Origin: Pseudonocardia humida
GTDB taxonomy: Bacteria > Actinomycetota > Actinomycetes > Mycobacteriales > Pseudonocardiaceae
Direction of reading: 5' to 3'
Assembly (NCBI RefSeq): GCF_023898865.1
Contig: NZ_JAGSOV010000041.1
Location: forward strand, 1 to 64,000
Length of the DNA: 64,000 nt
Position 1 is the first letter of the stretch. Each line of letters opens with the position of its first letter. Of the stretch, positions 53,226 to 61,815 are shown piece by piece. Both the position numbers and the translations under genes were made by a program. The notes beneath the pieces are model-generated. The model saw nothing but the letters and a program-made list of their open reading frames with translations. It was not told the DNA's origin and ran no database searches.

Positions 53226-53328
53226 CCAGGCGCTTCGCCGAGACTCAGCGGACGGGATATGAATCACCACAGGTCGTCAGCTTGATCTTGTGTCCGAGGG
53301 GGGACTTGCGCACTAGCCACACGCATGT
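53222..53328. repeat. vsr-tail repeat, copy B
   Basis: CTGACCAG at the gene's stop, a degenerate partner CAGGTCGTCAG near 53270, then CTTGATCTTGTGTCCGAGGG- and CACTAGCCACACGCAT-like blocks, in the same order as copies A and C. Confidence 0.7.
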
Positions 53329-53330
53329 TG

Positions 53331-53727
53331 CTGGATTAATGCAGGACTGCTGGCGCCCGGACCCGCCGTCGAGGAGTCGTTCCGGCTGTGTTCTCGACGC
53401 CAACCCCGCAACTCAATTTGCCCGTCGGTCGCCGCCAAAGGGCGGCCGGTAGCGGCGGTCAGGCGAACAGCGCGCGACGGCCGATCTTGCTGCGCACGCC
53501 CGACCGATGGTGGAGCCACTTACCAGGGTCCTGCGCTGCACCGACGGCGAGCGTGCGTCAGGTCGTCCGCTGGCGCACCACCATGTAGGCGACCACGAAC
53601 TCGCAGCGGCGCATCCTCACCGTGGTGGGGTGGCCGGCGAGGAAGCGCAGCGCCATCGGCGCGGTTCGTGCTGGAGAGACTCGGCCCCAGGGGACCGCGC
53701 GGCGAGGTTCTGGTAAGGAAGTGCGCC
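53331..53727. other. Gap before the GmrSD-like gene, no gene seen
   Basis: Short frames only, none with a ribosome binding site or recognisable product. The GmrSD-like gene's ribosome binding site (AAGGAAG) ends about 6 bases before 53728. I see no clear promoter. Confidence 0.5.
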
Positions 53728-55776
53728 GTGAAGGCGAGCGAGACCACAGTTGGTCAGTTCCTCCAGGGCGAGACCCAGTTCGTGGTGCCCCTCTATCAGC
53801 GGCGTTACAGCTGGCAGCACGGTAAGGACAAGGACCACCTCGGGCAGCTGTGGGACGACCTGATGGTCCTCGCCGGGGACGGTGGCGTGACCACGCACTT
53901 CCTCGGCTCGATCGTCCTGGCCCCGAGTCCGGCGACGACGGCCGGCGGGCTGACCCGCTGGATCGTGGTCGACGGGCAGCAGCGGCTCACCACGCTCAGC
54001 GTGCTGCTCTGCGCCCTCCGCGACCACGTGGCCGGGACCAACGGGACCCTCGCGGAGAAGATCCACGAGCACCGGCTCGTCAACAAGTACGCCACCGGCA
54101 ATGACCGCTATCGGCTGCTGCCCACGCAGGAGGACCGCTCGTCCTGGATGGAGCTGGTGGAGCGGGCCCCGGCGGCCGGGGGCGAGGACCGGATCGGTAG
54201 TGCCTACCGCTACTTCCGCACCAAGCTGGCCGAGTTCGACGACCCGGACGACGACACCGATGTCGCGACCCTGGAGCAGACCGTTACCGGCCGGCTGGCC
54301 TTGGTGTCGATCTCTGCGCACGCCGACGACAACGTCCATCGGATCTTCGAGTCGCTCAACCACAAGGGGCAGCCGCTCACCCAGGCCGATCTGCTGCGCA
54401 ATTACCTGTTCATGAATTTGCCGACTATGGGCGACCACGTCTACACCACTCAGTGGCTGCCTTTGCAGACAATGCTCGACGACGCGCAGCTCGACGAGCT
54501 CGTGTGGCTGGATCTCGTCGTGGCCGGGGACGAGAAGGCGACCCAGACCGCGATCTACCGACTCCAGCAGGCCCGGCTCGACCACCTCTCGGAAGAGGAG
54601 ATCGCGGCGTGGGTGGTGCGGCTCCACCACCGGGCCCTGCTCCTGCGGCGGATCCTGCGGCCGGCGGAGGAGCCGGTGCCGGTGCTGCGCGCCGCGCTCG
54701 ACCGACTCAGCCGCTGGGGGTCCACGGTGGTGCACCCGATCGCGCTGCACGTGCTGGAAGCGCACGAGGCCGATCTCGTGGATGCCGAGGAGGGCGCCCG
54801 CGCGTTACGGGTGGTGGAGAGCTTCCTGGTGCGCCGGATGCTCGTCGGCATTCCCACGAACAACCTCAACCGCATCCTGATGTCGCTGGTCAAGGAGTTG
54901 GGCGGCAACGCCCCAACGGCGGCGGCGATCACGAGGGTGCTGTCCGGCCCCCGCAAGCGGTTCCCGACCGACCAGCAGGTGCGCGAGTCGGTGCTGGTGG
55001 AGCCGTTCTACTTCAGCGGTCGCGGTCCGCAGCGGCGGTTCGTGCTGCGGTACCTGGAGGAGGACCTGCGCCACGGCGAGCAGATCGACTTCGACCTGGC
55101 TGCGCTGAGCATTGAGCACGTGCTGCCGCAGAAACCCTCGCAGCAGTGGTTGACCGAACTGGCGGCCGAGGCCGATCCCGACGAGACAGCGGAGGAGGTG
55201 CACGCCTCGGTTGTGAACACGCTGGGCAACCTCACGCTCACCGCCTATAACGCGCAGCTGTCGAACTCCGACTTCGACGTGAAGCGCGTCCAACTCGCTG
55301 ACAGTGGGCTGAAGACCAACCGGTCGATCGCCGAGCATGATCGGTGGGGGCGTGCGGAGATCCGCGCGCGCAGCCGCGCACTCGCCGATCAGGTGGTTGC
55401 AATTTGGCCGGGCCCGGACGAGTCGGCCACCGCCTACCCGATCGAGCCGCGATGGCGGCTGATGAGCCAGGTCCTCGCGTCTGTTCCGGCCGGACGTTGG
55501 ACGAGTTACTCGGACGTGGCCGAGGTGATCGGCTCGCACCAGGTCGCTGTGGGGGCGCGATTGGCTACTGTGACGACGCCGAATGCGCACCGCGTGCTCA
55601 AGCGCAGTGGACACATCTCGCCGGAGTTCCGGTGGCCTGATCCCGAGCGCACCGACGATCCGCGCCAGGTGCTACTGGCTGAGGGTGTGCGGTTCGACGA
55701 GTGGGGTCGGGCTGAGCAGGACCAACGGATGGACGCTGAGCAGCTGATGGCAATGGTGGCGGAGGATCGCGACTGA
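53728..55776 (+). CDS. GmrSD-type (DUF262-DUF1524) restriction enzyme with C-terminal alkyltransferase-like domain
   Basis: 682 aa from GTG 53728 with AAGGAAG upstream. DUF262/GmrS: PLYQRRYSW (21-29) and VVDGQQRLTTL (DGQQR at 82-86), the ParB/Srx-like nucleotide-hydrolysis motif. DUF1524/GmrD HNH-type nuclease: IEHVLPQ and TLGNLTLTAYNAQLSN. Residues about 575-682 form an Ada/MGMT-like DNA-binding domain (VLASVPAGRWTSYSDVAEVIG, AHRVLKRSG). The methyl-acceptor Cys of the PCHR motif is replaced (NAHR), as in alkyltransferase-like proteins that bind but do not repair. Type IV enzymes of this kind cut glucosylated or otherwise modified phage DNA; the added domain may recognise the modified base. 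Confidence 0.85.
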   Translation: MKASETTVGQFLQGETQFVVPLYQRRYSWQHGKDKDHLGQLWDDLMVLAGDGGVTTHFLGSIVLAPSPATTAGGLTRWIVVDGQQRLTTLSVLLCALRDHVAGTNGTLAEKIHEHRLVNKYATGNDRYRLLPTQEDRSSWMELVERAPAAGGEDRIGSAYRYFRTKLAEFDDPDDDTDVATLEQTVTGRLALVSISAHADDNVHRIFESLNHKGQPLTQADLLRNYLFMNLPTMGDHVYTTQWLPLQTMLDDAQLDELVWLDLVVAGDEKATQTAIYRLQQARLDHLSEEEIAAWVVRLHHRALLLRRILRPAEEPVPVLRAALDRLSRWGSTVVHPIALHVLEAHEADLVDAEEGARALRVVESFLVRRMLVGIPTNNLNRILMSLVKELGGNAPTAAAITRVLSGPRKRFPTDQQVRESVLVEPFYFSGRGPQRRFVLRYLEEDLRHGEQIDFDLAALSIEHVLPQKPSQQWLTELAAEADPDETAEEVHASVVNTLGNLTLTAYNAQLSNSDFDVKRVQLADSGLKTNRSIAEHDRWGRAEIRARSRALADQVVAIWPGPDESATAYPIEPRWRLMSQVLASVPAGRWTSYSDVAEVIGSHQVAVGARLATVTTPNAHRVLKRSGHISPEFRWPDPERTDDPRQVLLAEGVRFDEWGRAEQDQRMDAEQLMAMVAEDRD

Positions 55777-56117
55777 CCCTCAGAATGTCGTAGGTCTGCA
55801 TCCGGCTTCGGCCGCAGCACTAGCCCATCGAGAAGTCAGCGCAATCTCGAAGTTCGACAGCTAGTTGCGTTAGGAACGCGGAAGGTCTCAATGCGTCGCG
55901 GTCGGGCCACGGCAGAACGGCGTCGATCGGTCCTGCGACGCGAACTAGCGGAGGAGGGTCGGCGTTGGTCGACGAACCGAGGCGGTAGTAACCGATGATG
56001 CAGCAGACCGTTACTAGTGTGGTCGCCGGAGAGGCAGGACCGTTGCCCCCTTTGGCAGCCAAAATGTCGGCGTCCAGGCAACTCCAGGTTGTCGGTCCAC
56101 CCCGAGATGCTCGTGCC
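55777..56117. other. Gap before vsr copy C
   Basis: No gene is called. A minus-strand frame from about 56010 to 55820 has ordinary-looking composition (PPPLVRVAGPIDAVLPWPDR, then LTQLAVELRDCADF) and could be a gene remnant, but it has no start with a ribosome binding site. The last 30 bases before vsr C resemble those before vsr B, so the repeat unit extends upstream of the gene. Confidence 0.4.
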
Positions 56118-56619
56118 GTGTACCAGCACCTCGATCCAGGCCCGACCCCTTCAGCATCATCGCCGGTTGTCTCGCAGGTCATGCGCCGGACCAGGAGGTC
56201 CGGCACTCGGCCGGAGCTGGCGCTCCGTAGTGCTCTGGCACCGGTGCGGTTTGAGGTTCGTGGTCGATCGGCCGGTACCGGGCTGTAGTCGCCGCCGCCG
56301 CGCTGACATCCTGCTGCGCGGCGCGCGGATCGCTGTCTTCGTCGCCGGGTGCCTCTGGCACTCCTGTCCAGAGCACAGCCACCTGGCCAAAATCCAACAC
56401 CGGCTGGTGGCGCCTGAAGTTCCGCGGCATCACCTGCCGCGACCGTGATACTGACGCGCAGATCGCAGCGGCGGGGTGGCACGTGGTCAGGATCTGGGAG
56501 CACGAAGATCCATTCAGAACAGCCAGGGAGATCGAAGTGCTTACGCGTCGTCGCGCTGCTCGCCCGCAGCGTCTGCGTCGAAGCAAGTCGGTGGGGGTCA
56601 TGAACCCTCACGGCCCTGA
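56118..56619 (+). pseudogene. vsr-type endonuclease pseudogene (copy C)
   Basis: GTG start. Frame 1 (RRTRRSGTRPELALRSAL) breaks near 56232 by one extra base relative to copy B, frame 2 covers CGLRFVVDRPVPGCS to HSHLAK, and a second indel near 56390 leads to frame 3 (WRLKFRGITCRDRDT through RIWEHEDPF). FVDGC of copy B is FVAGC here. Two frameshifts make it non-functional, yet its 3' tail is as conserved as that of the other copies. Confidence 0.85.
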
Positions 56620-56722
56620 CCAGGCCCCCTGTCGAACTTGATGATCAGGGTGATGAATTACTGCTGGTCAGGGACTTGATCGTGTGCCCGAGGGGGGAGT
56701 TGTGCACTGTCCACACGCATCG
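56616..56722. repeat. vsr-tail repeat, copy C
   Basis: CTGACCAG at 56616-56623 with inverted partner CTGGTCAG at 56664-56671, then GACTTGATCGTGTGCCCGAG- and GTCCACACGCATCG-like blocks to 56722. Confidence 0.75.
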
Positions 56723-56863
56723 CACTCGCCTAACCGATCGAACTGCTTCCCGCTACGTTCGCGACCTCCTGTAGTCGAGGTGTCACATATTGAAGTCGGC
56801 CGCATTGCCTGTCAAGCGTGGGTGCTCAATGCGAAGCACGGACGCGTAGAGGCTGATGTGAGA

Positions 56864-57868
56864 TCAGTCACCGATGGACCACAGTAGAGTGCCGAGCCGA
56901 ACCCACCAGTTTGGCCCAAGGTACTCGTTGAGTAGTAGGAGTAGCTTCTCGCCGTCAACCAATTCAAGTCGAGGGTTATTTGCCGCCATAAGCAAAGCAG
57001 GCTTTGTAAAACGGCTGCTAGTGACTAAAACGCCAGAACTCGCGCGATCAGTGCTGACTACGCCTGCCAGTTCACGAACGCGCCGTACTCCTACGGGTTC
57101 GGTATAAAGCTTACACTCGATAAAGATCGTGTGACGCCGTCCGGATTCAAGTCGGAGGGCGAGCACGTCGCGCCCGCCGTCCTTTTGTGGTGGAGTTAGT
57201 TGAACAGAGTAGCCCATCTCGCGATATAGGCGAGCAATAAGCCTCTCGAAATCTCGTGGACTGAGATTCAGTAGATGTTCTCGCTCAACCTCCGGGGCAC
57301 CCCTTATCCATCTTGCCTCGATTAGCGCGATAGCGTCGTGAAGGCCATCGCGTCGCCCGCCGGCGAGACCGATGATGTGGGCTTTCAGGTAGGCGCGAAT
57401 GACATCGCGTGCCGTGAACGGACTGTCGGGTAGGAGGTCAATTACCCACCGCACTCCTGGTTGGGCGTGCTCAACGTTTGCAATAGTTCGAAGGAGGCGT
57501 TTTCCGTATTCGAGCGATGACAGTATCCGAAACTTCTCCTTGTTGTGTAGCATATAGTACAGGATGTCCGCGTCATGTTCGAATGTTGCCGGTCGGAATA
57601 GAAATGACCGTAGCACTGCCATCACCTCATCCTCGTCGCGCTCCGGCGCCAGTGCGAGGTACTCAGTCGCCAGCGTTTGCGTGGGAAAAGACCAGTAGTG
57701 CAAGGCTTCGTCGGGGCCTACTTCATGCTCCTGGTCCTGCGCCTGTCGCACGGCTTGGATCCAGTCGTCGAGTCGACCATCCCAGTAGCTTCCTACTCGA
57801 AGCTGAACGCCAGAATCTGCTAGCTCGATCGCTCGCGCATGTGACGGCAGTTCAAAGGCATCTGGCAT
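56864..57868 (-). CDS. Mrr-type (type IV) restriction endonuclease
   Basis: 334 aa from ATG 57868, preceded by CAGGATG; the frame extends to an ATG at 57910 with a weaker context. The C-terminal Mrr_cat domain is clear: SPRDFERLIARLYREMGYSVQLTP, then PQKDGGRDVLAL (Asp234), FIECKLY (Glu251, Lys253) and VRELAGVVSTDRASSGVLVTSSRF. The N-terminal 180 residues are unrecognised and probably read target or modification. Mrr enzymes cut methylated foreign DNA. It is low GC and opposite in direction to the next cassette. Confidence 0.85.
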   Translation of the reverse strand: MPDAFELPSHARAIELADSGVQLRVGSYWDGRLDDWIQAVRQAQDQEHEVGPDEALHYWSFPTQTLATEYLALAPERDEDEVMAVLRSFLFRPATFEHDADILYYMLHNKEKFRILSSLEYGKRLLRTIANVEHAQPGVRWVIDLLPDSPFTARDVIRAYLKAHIIGLAGGRRDGLHDAIALIEARWIRGAPEVEREHLLNLSPRDFERLIARLYREMGYSVQLTPPQKDGGRDVLALRLESGRRHTIFIECKLYTEPVGVRRVRELAGVVSTDRASSGVLVTSSRFTKPALLMAANNPRLELVDGEKLLLLLNEYLGPNWWVRLGTLLWSIGD

Positions 57869-57924
57869 ATCTACATCCTGCCAGTTGGGGCCGACATCGT
57901 CGGGCGACATGGCTGACGGGGGCG

Positions 57925-58295
57925 CGGCGGCCAGATCAGAACAAGCGCCAGGGCGCGCGCGGGTGGCAGGGCGGAACGATCAAGTCCATCTACACCGACT
58001 ACGCGATCTTCGGTCGGTTGGCGCGGCAGGAGGTGCTGCTCGACCCGGACGACGTGGTGGCCGGTCACGTGACCCGGCTCCGTCGGGCCGCGCAGGAGCA
58101 GATCGTGCGCTCGCGAGAGCCTGCGCCCCTGACGACCGCCTCGGCACCCGTCGCGGATCACCCGCTGACCGTCAACCTGCGCGAAGACCAGCAGGCCTCC
58201 CAACCGGGCGAGTTGGCGGTGCTGGTCGTCGCATCTCGGCCTGATGGGGCAACACACGCAGCTCTTCACCGACGAGCAGGCCCTTCAGGCCTAAG
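57925..58295 (+). pseudogene. High-GC gene remnant, unrecognised
   Basis: A plus-strand frame open without a start reads TIKSIYTDYAIFGRLARQEV, LLDPDDVVAGHVTRLRRAAQ and ADHPLTVNLREDQQASQPGE. Composition is protein-like and GC is much higher than in flanking genes, suggesting a leftover of the host gene in which this cassette was inserted. No family is recognised; ends are approximate. Confidence 0.35.
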
Positions 58296-58303
58296 CTCTG
58301 TGC

Positions 58304-58495
58304 GTGACTGAGGCGGACGGTACCGAGGTCGACATCTGCCGTTGTCGTGAGGACGGCCCTATCGCTACTGTGCGATGTTCCGTCAGTCATCTAATCGCGA
58401 ATATGGCAAGAGCACGTGTCGACCCAGCGAAGAGGCCGACGGCGGAGCAGCGCAAATTGATATTTATCGCCAGCCTGAACGAGAAGGGTTACTAG
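58304..58495 (+). CDS. Small 63-aa protein coupled to the helicase gene
   Basis: GTG start; its TAG stop shares one base with the helicase GTG (TAGTG), a strong sign of translational coupling. The sequence (CRCREDGPIATVRCSVSHLIANMA, KRPTAEQRKLIFIASLNEKG) has three Cys residues and ends in a charged helix. Family not recognised. Low-GC codon use matches the helicase. Confidence 0.6.
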   Translation: MTEADGTEVDICRCREDGPIATVRCSVSHLIANMARARVDPAKRPTAEQRKLIFIASLNEKGY

Positions 58496-61400
58496 TGCCG
58501 CGGATCTTCGACAATTTGAGCGATGAGGGCCGACTAGGGCCAGAGCTTCAGAAAGGTTTGACGATATTCGACTCACTCGACGTGGCGACGGGATATCTTG
58601 ACCTTCGCGGGTGGTCGAGCTTGGCCGATATTGTTGATACTAAGTCCGCAGCTCTCGATCAGAACGAGAGGCCGCTGGTCCGCGTATTAGTAGGCATGGT
58701 TATGCCCTCCGATTCAGCGGCAATGCTTTCGGCTCTGCAAAATGCCACGCAGCCTCCCAAGTATGGCGCCGACGTAAATAGTGTCGAGAAGGCGATCATA
58801 GCCAAAGAGAAGTTGGTGAAGCACCTTCAGACTCAACTAATGCGTGGGGTGCCGTCTAAAGCTGAGCAGCGAGCTCTTCAGCAACTTTGCGCTCACCTCA
58901 AATCTGGGGCTGTAGAAATGAAGGTCTTCACGGATTCGGCCCTGCACGGCAAGACTTACATCCTTCACGCTCCGGAGAATGACTTTCAGAAACAGAGAGC
59001 GTATGTCGGCTCTTCTAATCTGACAGCTGCAGGGTTCTATAGGAACCTCGAATTAAATATTGACGTTGTAGATCAGGATGCGACCGCCAAACTAGCTGCT
59101 TGGTTCGAGGACCGTTGGACGAACAAGTTCTCTCTCAAGATTACTGCAGAGGTCATCGAGCTGGTCGAGGAATCCTGGGCATCAAATACGCAGCCCACTC
59201 CGTACGAGCTGTATCTCAAGGTTTGTCACAGTCTGTCTGAAGACGCGCGCGAGGGTATGGGATACGTCCTGCCGCCCTCAATGCAGAGCCTTCTTCTTGA
59301 CTATCAGGAGACGGCAGTTCGGACTCTTGCACGGCGCATCGTCCGGCGTGGCGGAACGATGCTGGGGGACGTTGTCGGACTTGGCAAGACATTGACCGCG
59401 GTCGCAACAGCTCTAATGCTTGAGGCAGCGGAGGACTACACGACGCTAGTGCTCTGCCCGAAGAACCTTGAGCAGATGTGGGAGAAGCATCTCGACCGCT
59501 ACGGACTTGCTGGTGCGCGCGTAGTTCCGTACTCGCAAGCCGAGAAGAAACTCCCAGAGATGAAGCGCTTTCACTTGATAATCTGCGACGAGTCCCACAA
59601 CTTGCGCAACAGTTCGACCAAGGCATCAGAGGCTATCGGTGAGTATATCCGCAGGAATGGGTCTAAAGTTCTTCTGTTGACCGCGACCCCGTATAATCTG
59701 GCGTTTACTGATGTCGCTAATCAAATCGGCTTGTATGTGGACGACGATCAGGACCTGGGCATCCAGCCCACAGCGGCGATGGCACTTGACTCAACCTTGG
59801 CCGACAAGGTCGATGGCAAGATAACGACATTGGCCGCTTTTCGCAGATCTGAAGAACCGGAAGACTGGAAGCGCTTGATGAGCGATCATCTCGTTCGGCG
59901 CACACGCTCATTCATCAAGCGAACCGCAAAGAAGGAGATTGTTTCTCTTCCTGACGGAAAGGCGATTGAGCGAGAGTACCTCCAGTTTGCTAACGGCGAC
60001 CGATTCCACTTCCCGAATCGAATCTCAAAGCCACTGAGTCACGACTTCTCCGCGGACGATCCGGCCCGGATGATGGAGGAGGATTTGACGCTCGACGCAA
60101 TTCGAGATCTGACTCTACCTCGTTACCGTCTTGCCGACTATGATAACCCGCGGGCGCTACACTCTGCCAACGACTTAAAGATACTCTCTGACATCCGGGC
60201 AGGTCGCGGTAACGTGAGTGGCTTTGTCAGGATGGGACTTTTCAAGCGCCTCTCGTCGTCTGGTCACTCGTTCATCCTGAGTCTGCAGCGGCAACGGGCC
60301 CGCAACGAGTTGTTTATCTACGCGATTGATAATGGTCTTGATGTCCCCCTTGGCAGCTTCAGTGACCAGCAGTTCGCTGTTACTGACCAAGATCTCGAAG
60401 ATGAAGCAGAGTTATACGGTGGCATGCAGACCCGGTACAACGAGCTCACGCGTAGGCTGCCTGCAGCCACAAAGTGGATTAGTACCAAAGTCTTCAGGTC
60501 CACCCTGCGGAAGGATCTAGGGCACGACAACGAAGTAATTACCGGGCTGCTGGAGAGATTCGGAGCGTGGGACGCCAGTACCGACTCGAAAGTGAATGCA
60601 CTAGTCGATCTTCTTCGAACAGATCATCCGACCGATAAAGTTCTAATCTTCACCGAGTACGGCGACACGGCGAGGTATGTTGCCGACGCTCTACGCGATG
60701 CCGGCATCAAGAATGTCGGTCTGGCAACCGGTGACAGCGAAGATCCGGCAGGTATGGCCCACCGCTTCTCGCCTGAGAGCAACCGACTCCCAGGAGACGA
60801 AGCAGGAATAGTGGCCGAAGATGATGCGCCAGTTGACGTCTTGATTGCAACCGACGTACTTTCGGAGGGGCAAAATTTGCAAGACTCTCATGTGGTTGTG
60901 AACTATGATCTTCCATGGGCGATCATTCGCATCATTCAACGCGCTGGCCGGGTCGATCGGGTCGGTCAAAAATCGGAAGATGTCTACATCTACATGATCA
61001 CGCACGAGAAGGTAGAGCAGGCGATTCGTTTGCGTCAGCGGATCCGGCAGCGTCTCGGCGACAATGCCGCGGCGTTTGGCTCGGATGAGCGCTTCTTCGG
61101 TGGTGAAGACGAGGTCAATGTCCTTGACGACCTATACAAGGGTTCGATTCCAAATGAGAACGAGCTTGACGACTCTGAGGGCGAGGCAGATGCCGTCAGC
61201 GAAGCGTGGCTCGTATGGTCACGTTTGAGAGACGAGAAACCTGCACTCGCTAATAAGGTCCTGCGGATGCAAGACATGGTGCACAGTACGCGAGCACCGT
61301 ATGATCACGAATCCAGGACGGGCGTTACTTGTTATGCTAGCACTACCTCAGGCGTAGATGCGTTCGCCACTTCCTACGTCGGCTCTGATGGTACTCTCGT

Positions 61401-61815
61401 AGATCGTCTCTTGACTCCACTGGAAGCGCTCCACATTTTCCGAGCGCAAGAGACTACTCCGACCGAAAAACTTCGCGAGGACCACTTCGACCGCGAGACG
61501 GAGCTGGTAAGAGGAACACTTGCAACGGAGATGGTCGCAGTAGGAAACCTCAGAGGTATCCGAAAGTGGGCAGTCGAGCGACTTGGAGGAACCATCTTCG
61601 GTCAAGACGCTGGTGAGGCGCTGGCGGCCATGAATGAGCGGCCACTTACTGAATACGCGAGTGCGCGCCTGCGTCAAGCACGCCGCAGCAAGTATGCGGA
61701 ACAAGATCTCGCTGATCTAGTCAATGAACTGCATGCTGAGGACCGCTTGGTCATCGGGTCAAGCGAAAACGATCAGATCAAAATCGTTTGTTCGATTGGA
61801 GTTGTTGACCGTTGA
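58495..61815 (+). CDS. PLD-nuclease/SNF2-type helicase fusion, restriction-modification component
   Basis: 1106 aa from GTG 58495; a longer frame upstream lies antisense to nothing and is occupied by the small gene. Residues 20-210 are a phospholipase D-like domain with one HKD-type site (LHGKTYIL at 151-157 and VGSSNLTAAGF near 172). The superfamily 2 core follows: GDVVGLGKT (291-299), CDESHNL (365-368), LLTATPYN, and in the C-terminal lobe IATDVLSEGQNLQ and QRAGRVDRVGQ. The C-terminal 250 residues are unassigned. With the next gene it forms a helicase-nuclease plus methyltransferase system that probably translocates along and cuts unmethylated DNA. Confidence 0.88.
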   Translation: MPRIFDNLSDEGRLGPELQKGLTIFDSLDVATGYLDLRGWSSLADIVDTKSAALDQNERPLVRVLVGMVMPSDSAAMLSALQNATQPPKYGADVNSVEKAIIAKEKLVKHLQTQLMRGVPSKAEQRALQQLCAHLKSGAVEMKVFTDSALHGKTYILHAPENDFQKQRAYVGSSNLTAAGFYRNLELNIDVVDQDATAKLAAWFEDRWTNKFSLKITAEVIELVEESWASNTQPTPYELYLKVCHSLSEDAREGMGYVLPPSMQSLLLDYQETAVRTLARRIVRRGGTMLGDVVGLGKTLTAVATALMLEAAEDYTTLVLCPKNLEQMWEKHLDRYGLAGARVVPYSQAEKKLPEMKRFHLIICDESHNLRNSSTKASEAIGEYIRRNGSKVLLLTATPYNLAFTDVANQIGLYVDDDQDLGIQPTAAMALDSTLADKVDGKITTLAAFRRSEEPEDWKRLMSDHLVRRTRSFIKRTAKKEIVSLPDGKAIEREYLQFANGDRFHFPNRISKPLSHDFSADDPARMMEEDLTLDAIRDLTLPRYRLADYDNPRALHSANDLKILSDIRAGRGNVSGFVRMGLFKRLSSSGHSFILSLQRQRARNELFIYAIDNGLDVPLGSFSDQQFAVTDQDLEDEAELYGGMQTRYNELTRRLPAATKWISTKVFRSTLRKDLGHDNEVITGLLERFGAWDASTDSKVNALVDLLRTDHPTDKVLIFTEYGDTARYVADALRDAGIKNVGLATGDSEDPAGMAHRFSPESNRLPGDEAGIVAEDDAPVDVLIATDVLSEGQNLQDSHVVVNYDLPWAIIRIIQRAGRVDRVGQKSEDVYIYMITHEKVEQAIRLRQRIRQRLGDNAAAFGSDERFFGGEDEVNVLDDLYKGSIPNENELDDSEGEADAVSEAWLVWSRLRDEKPALANKVLRMQDMVHSTRAPYDHESRTGVTCYASTTSGVDAFATSYVGSDGTLVDRLLTPLEALHIFRAQETTPTEKLREDHFDRETELVRGTLATEMVAVGNLRGIRKWAVERLGGTIFGQDAGEALAAMNERPLTEYASARLRQARRSKYAEQDLADLVNELHAEDRLVIGSSENDQIKIVCSIGVVDR

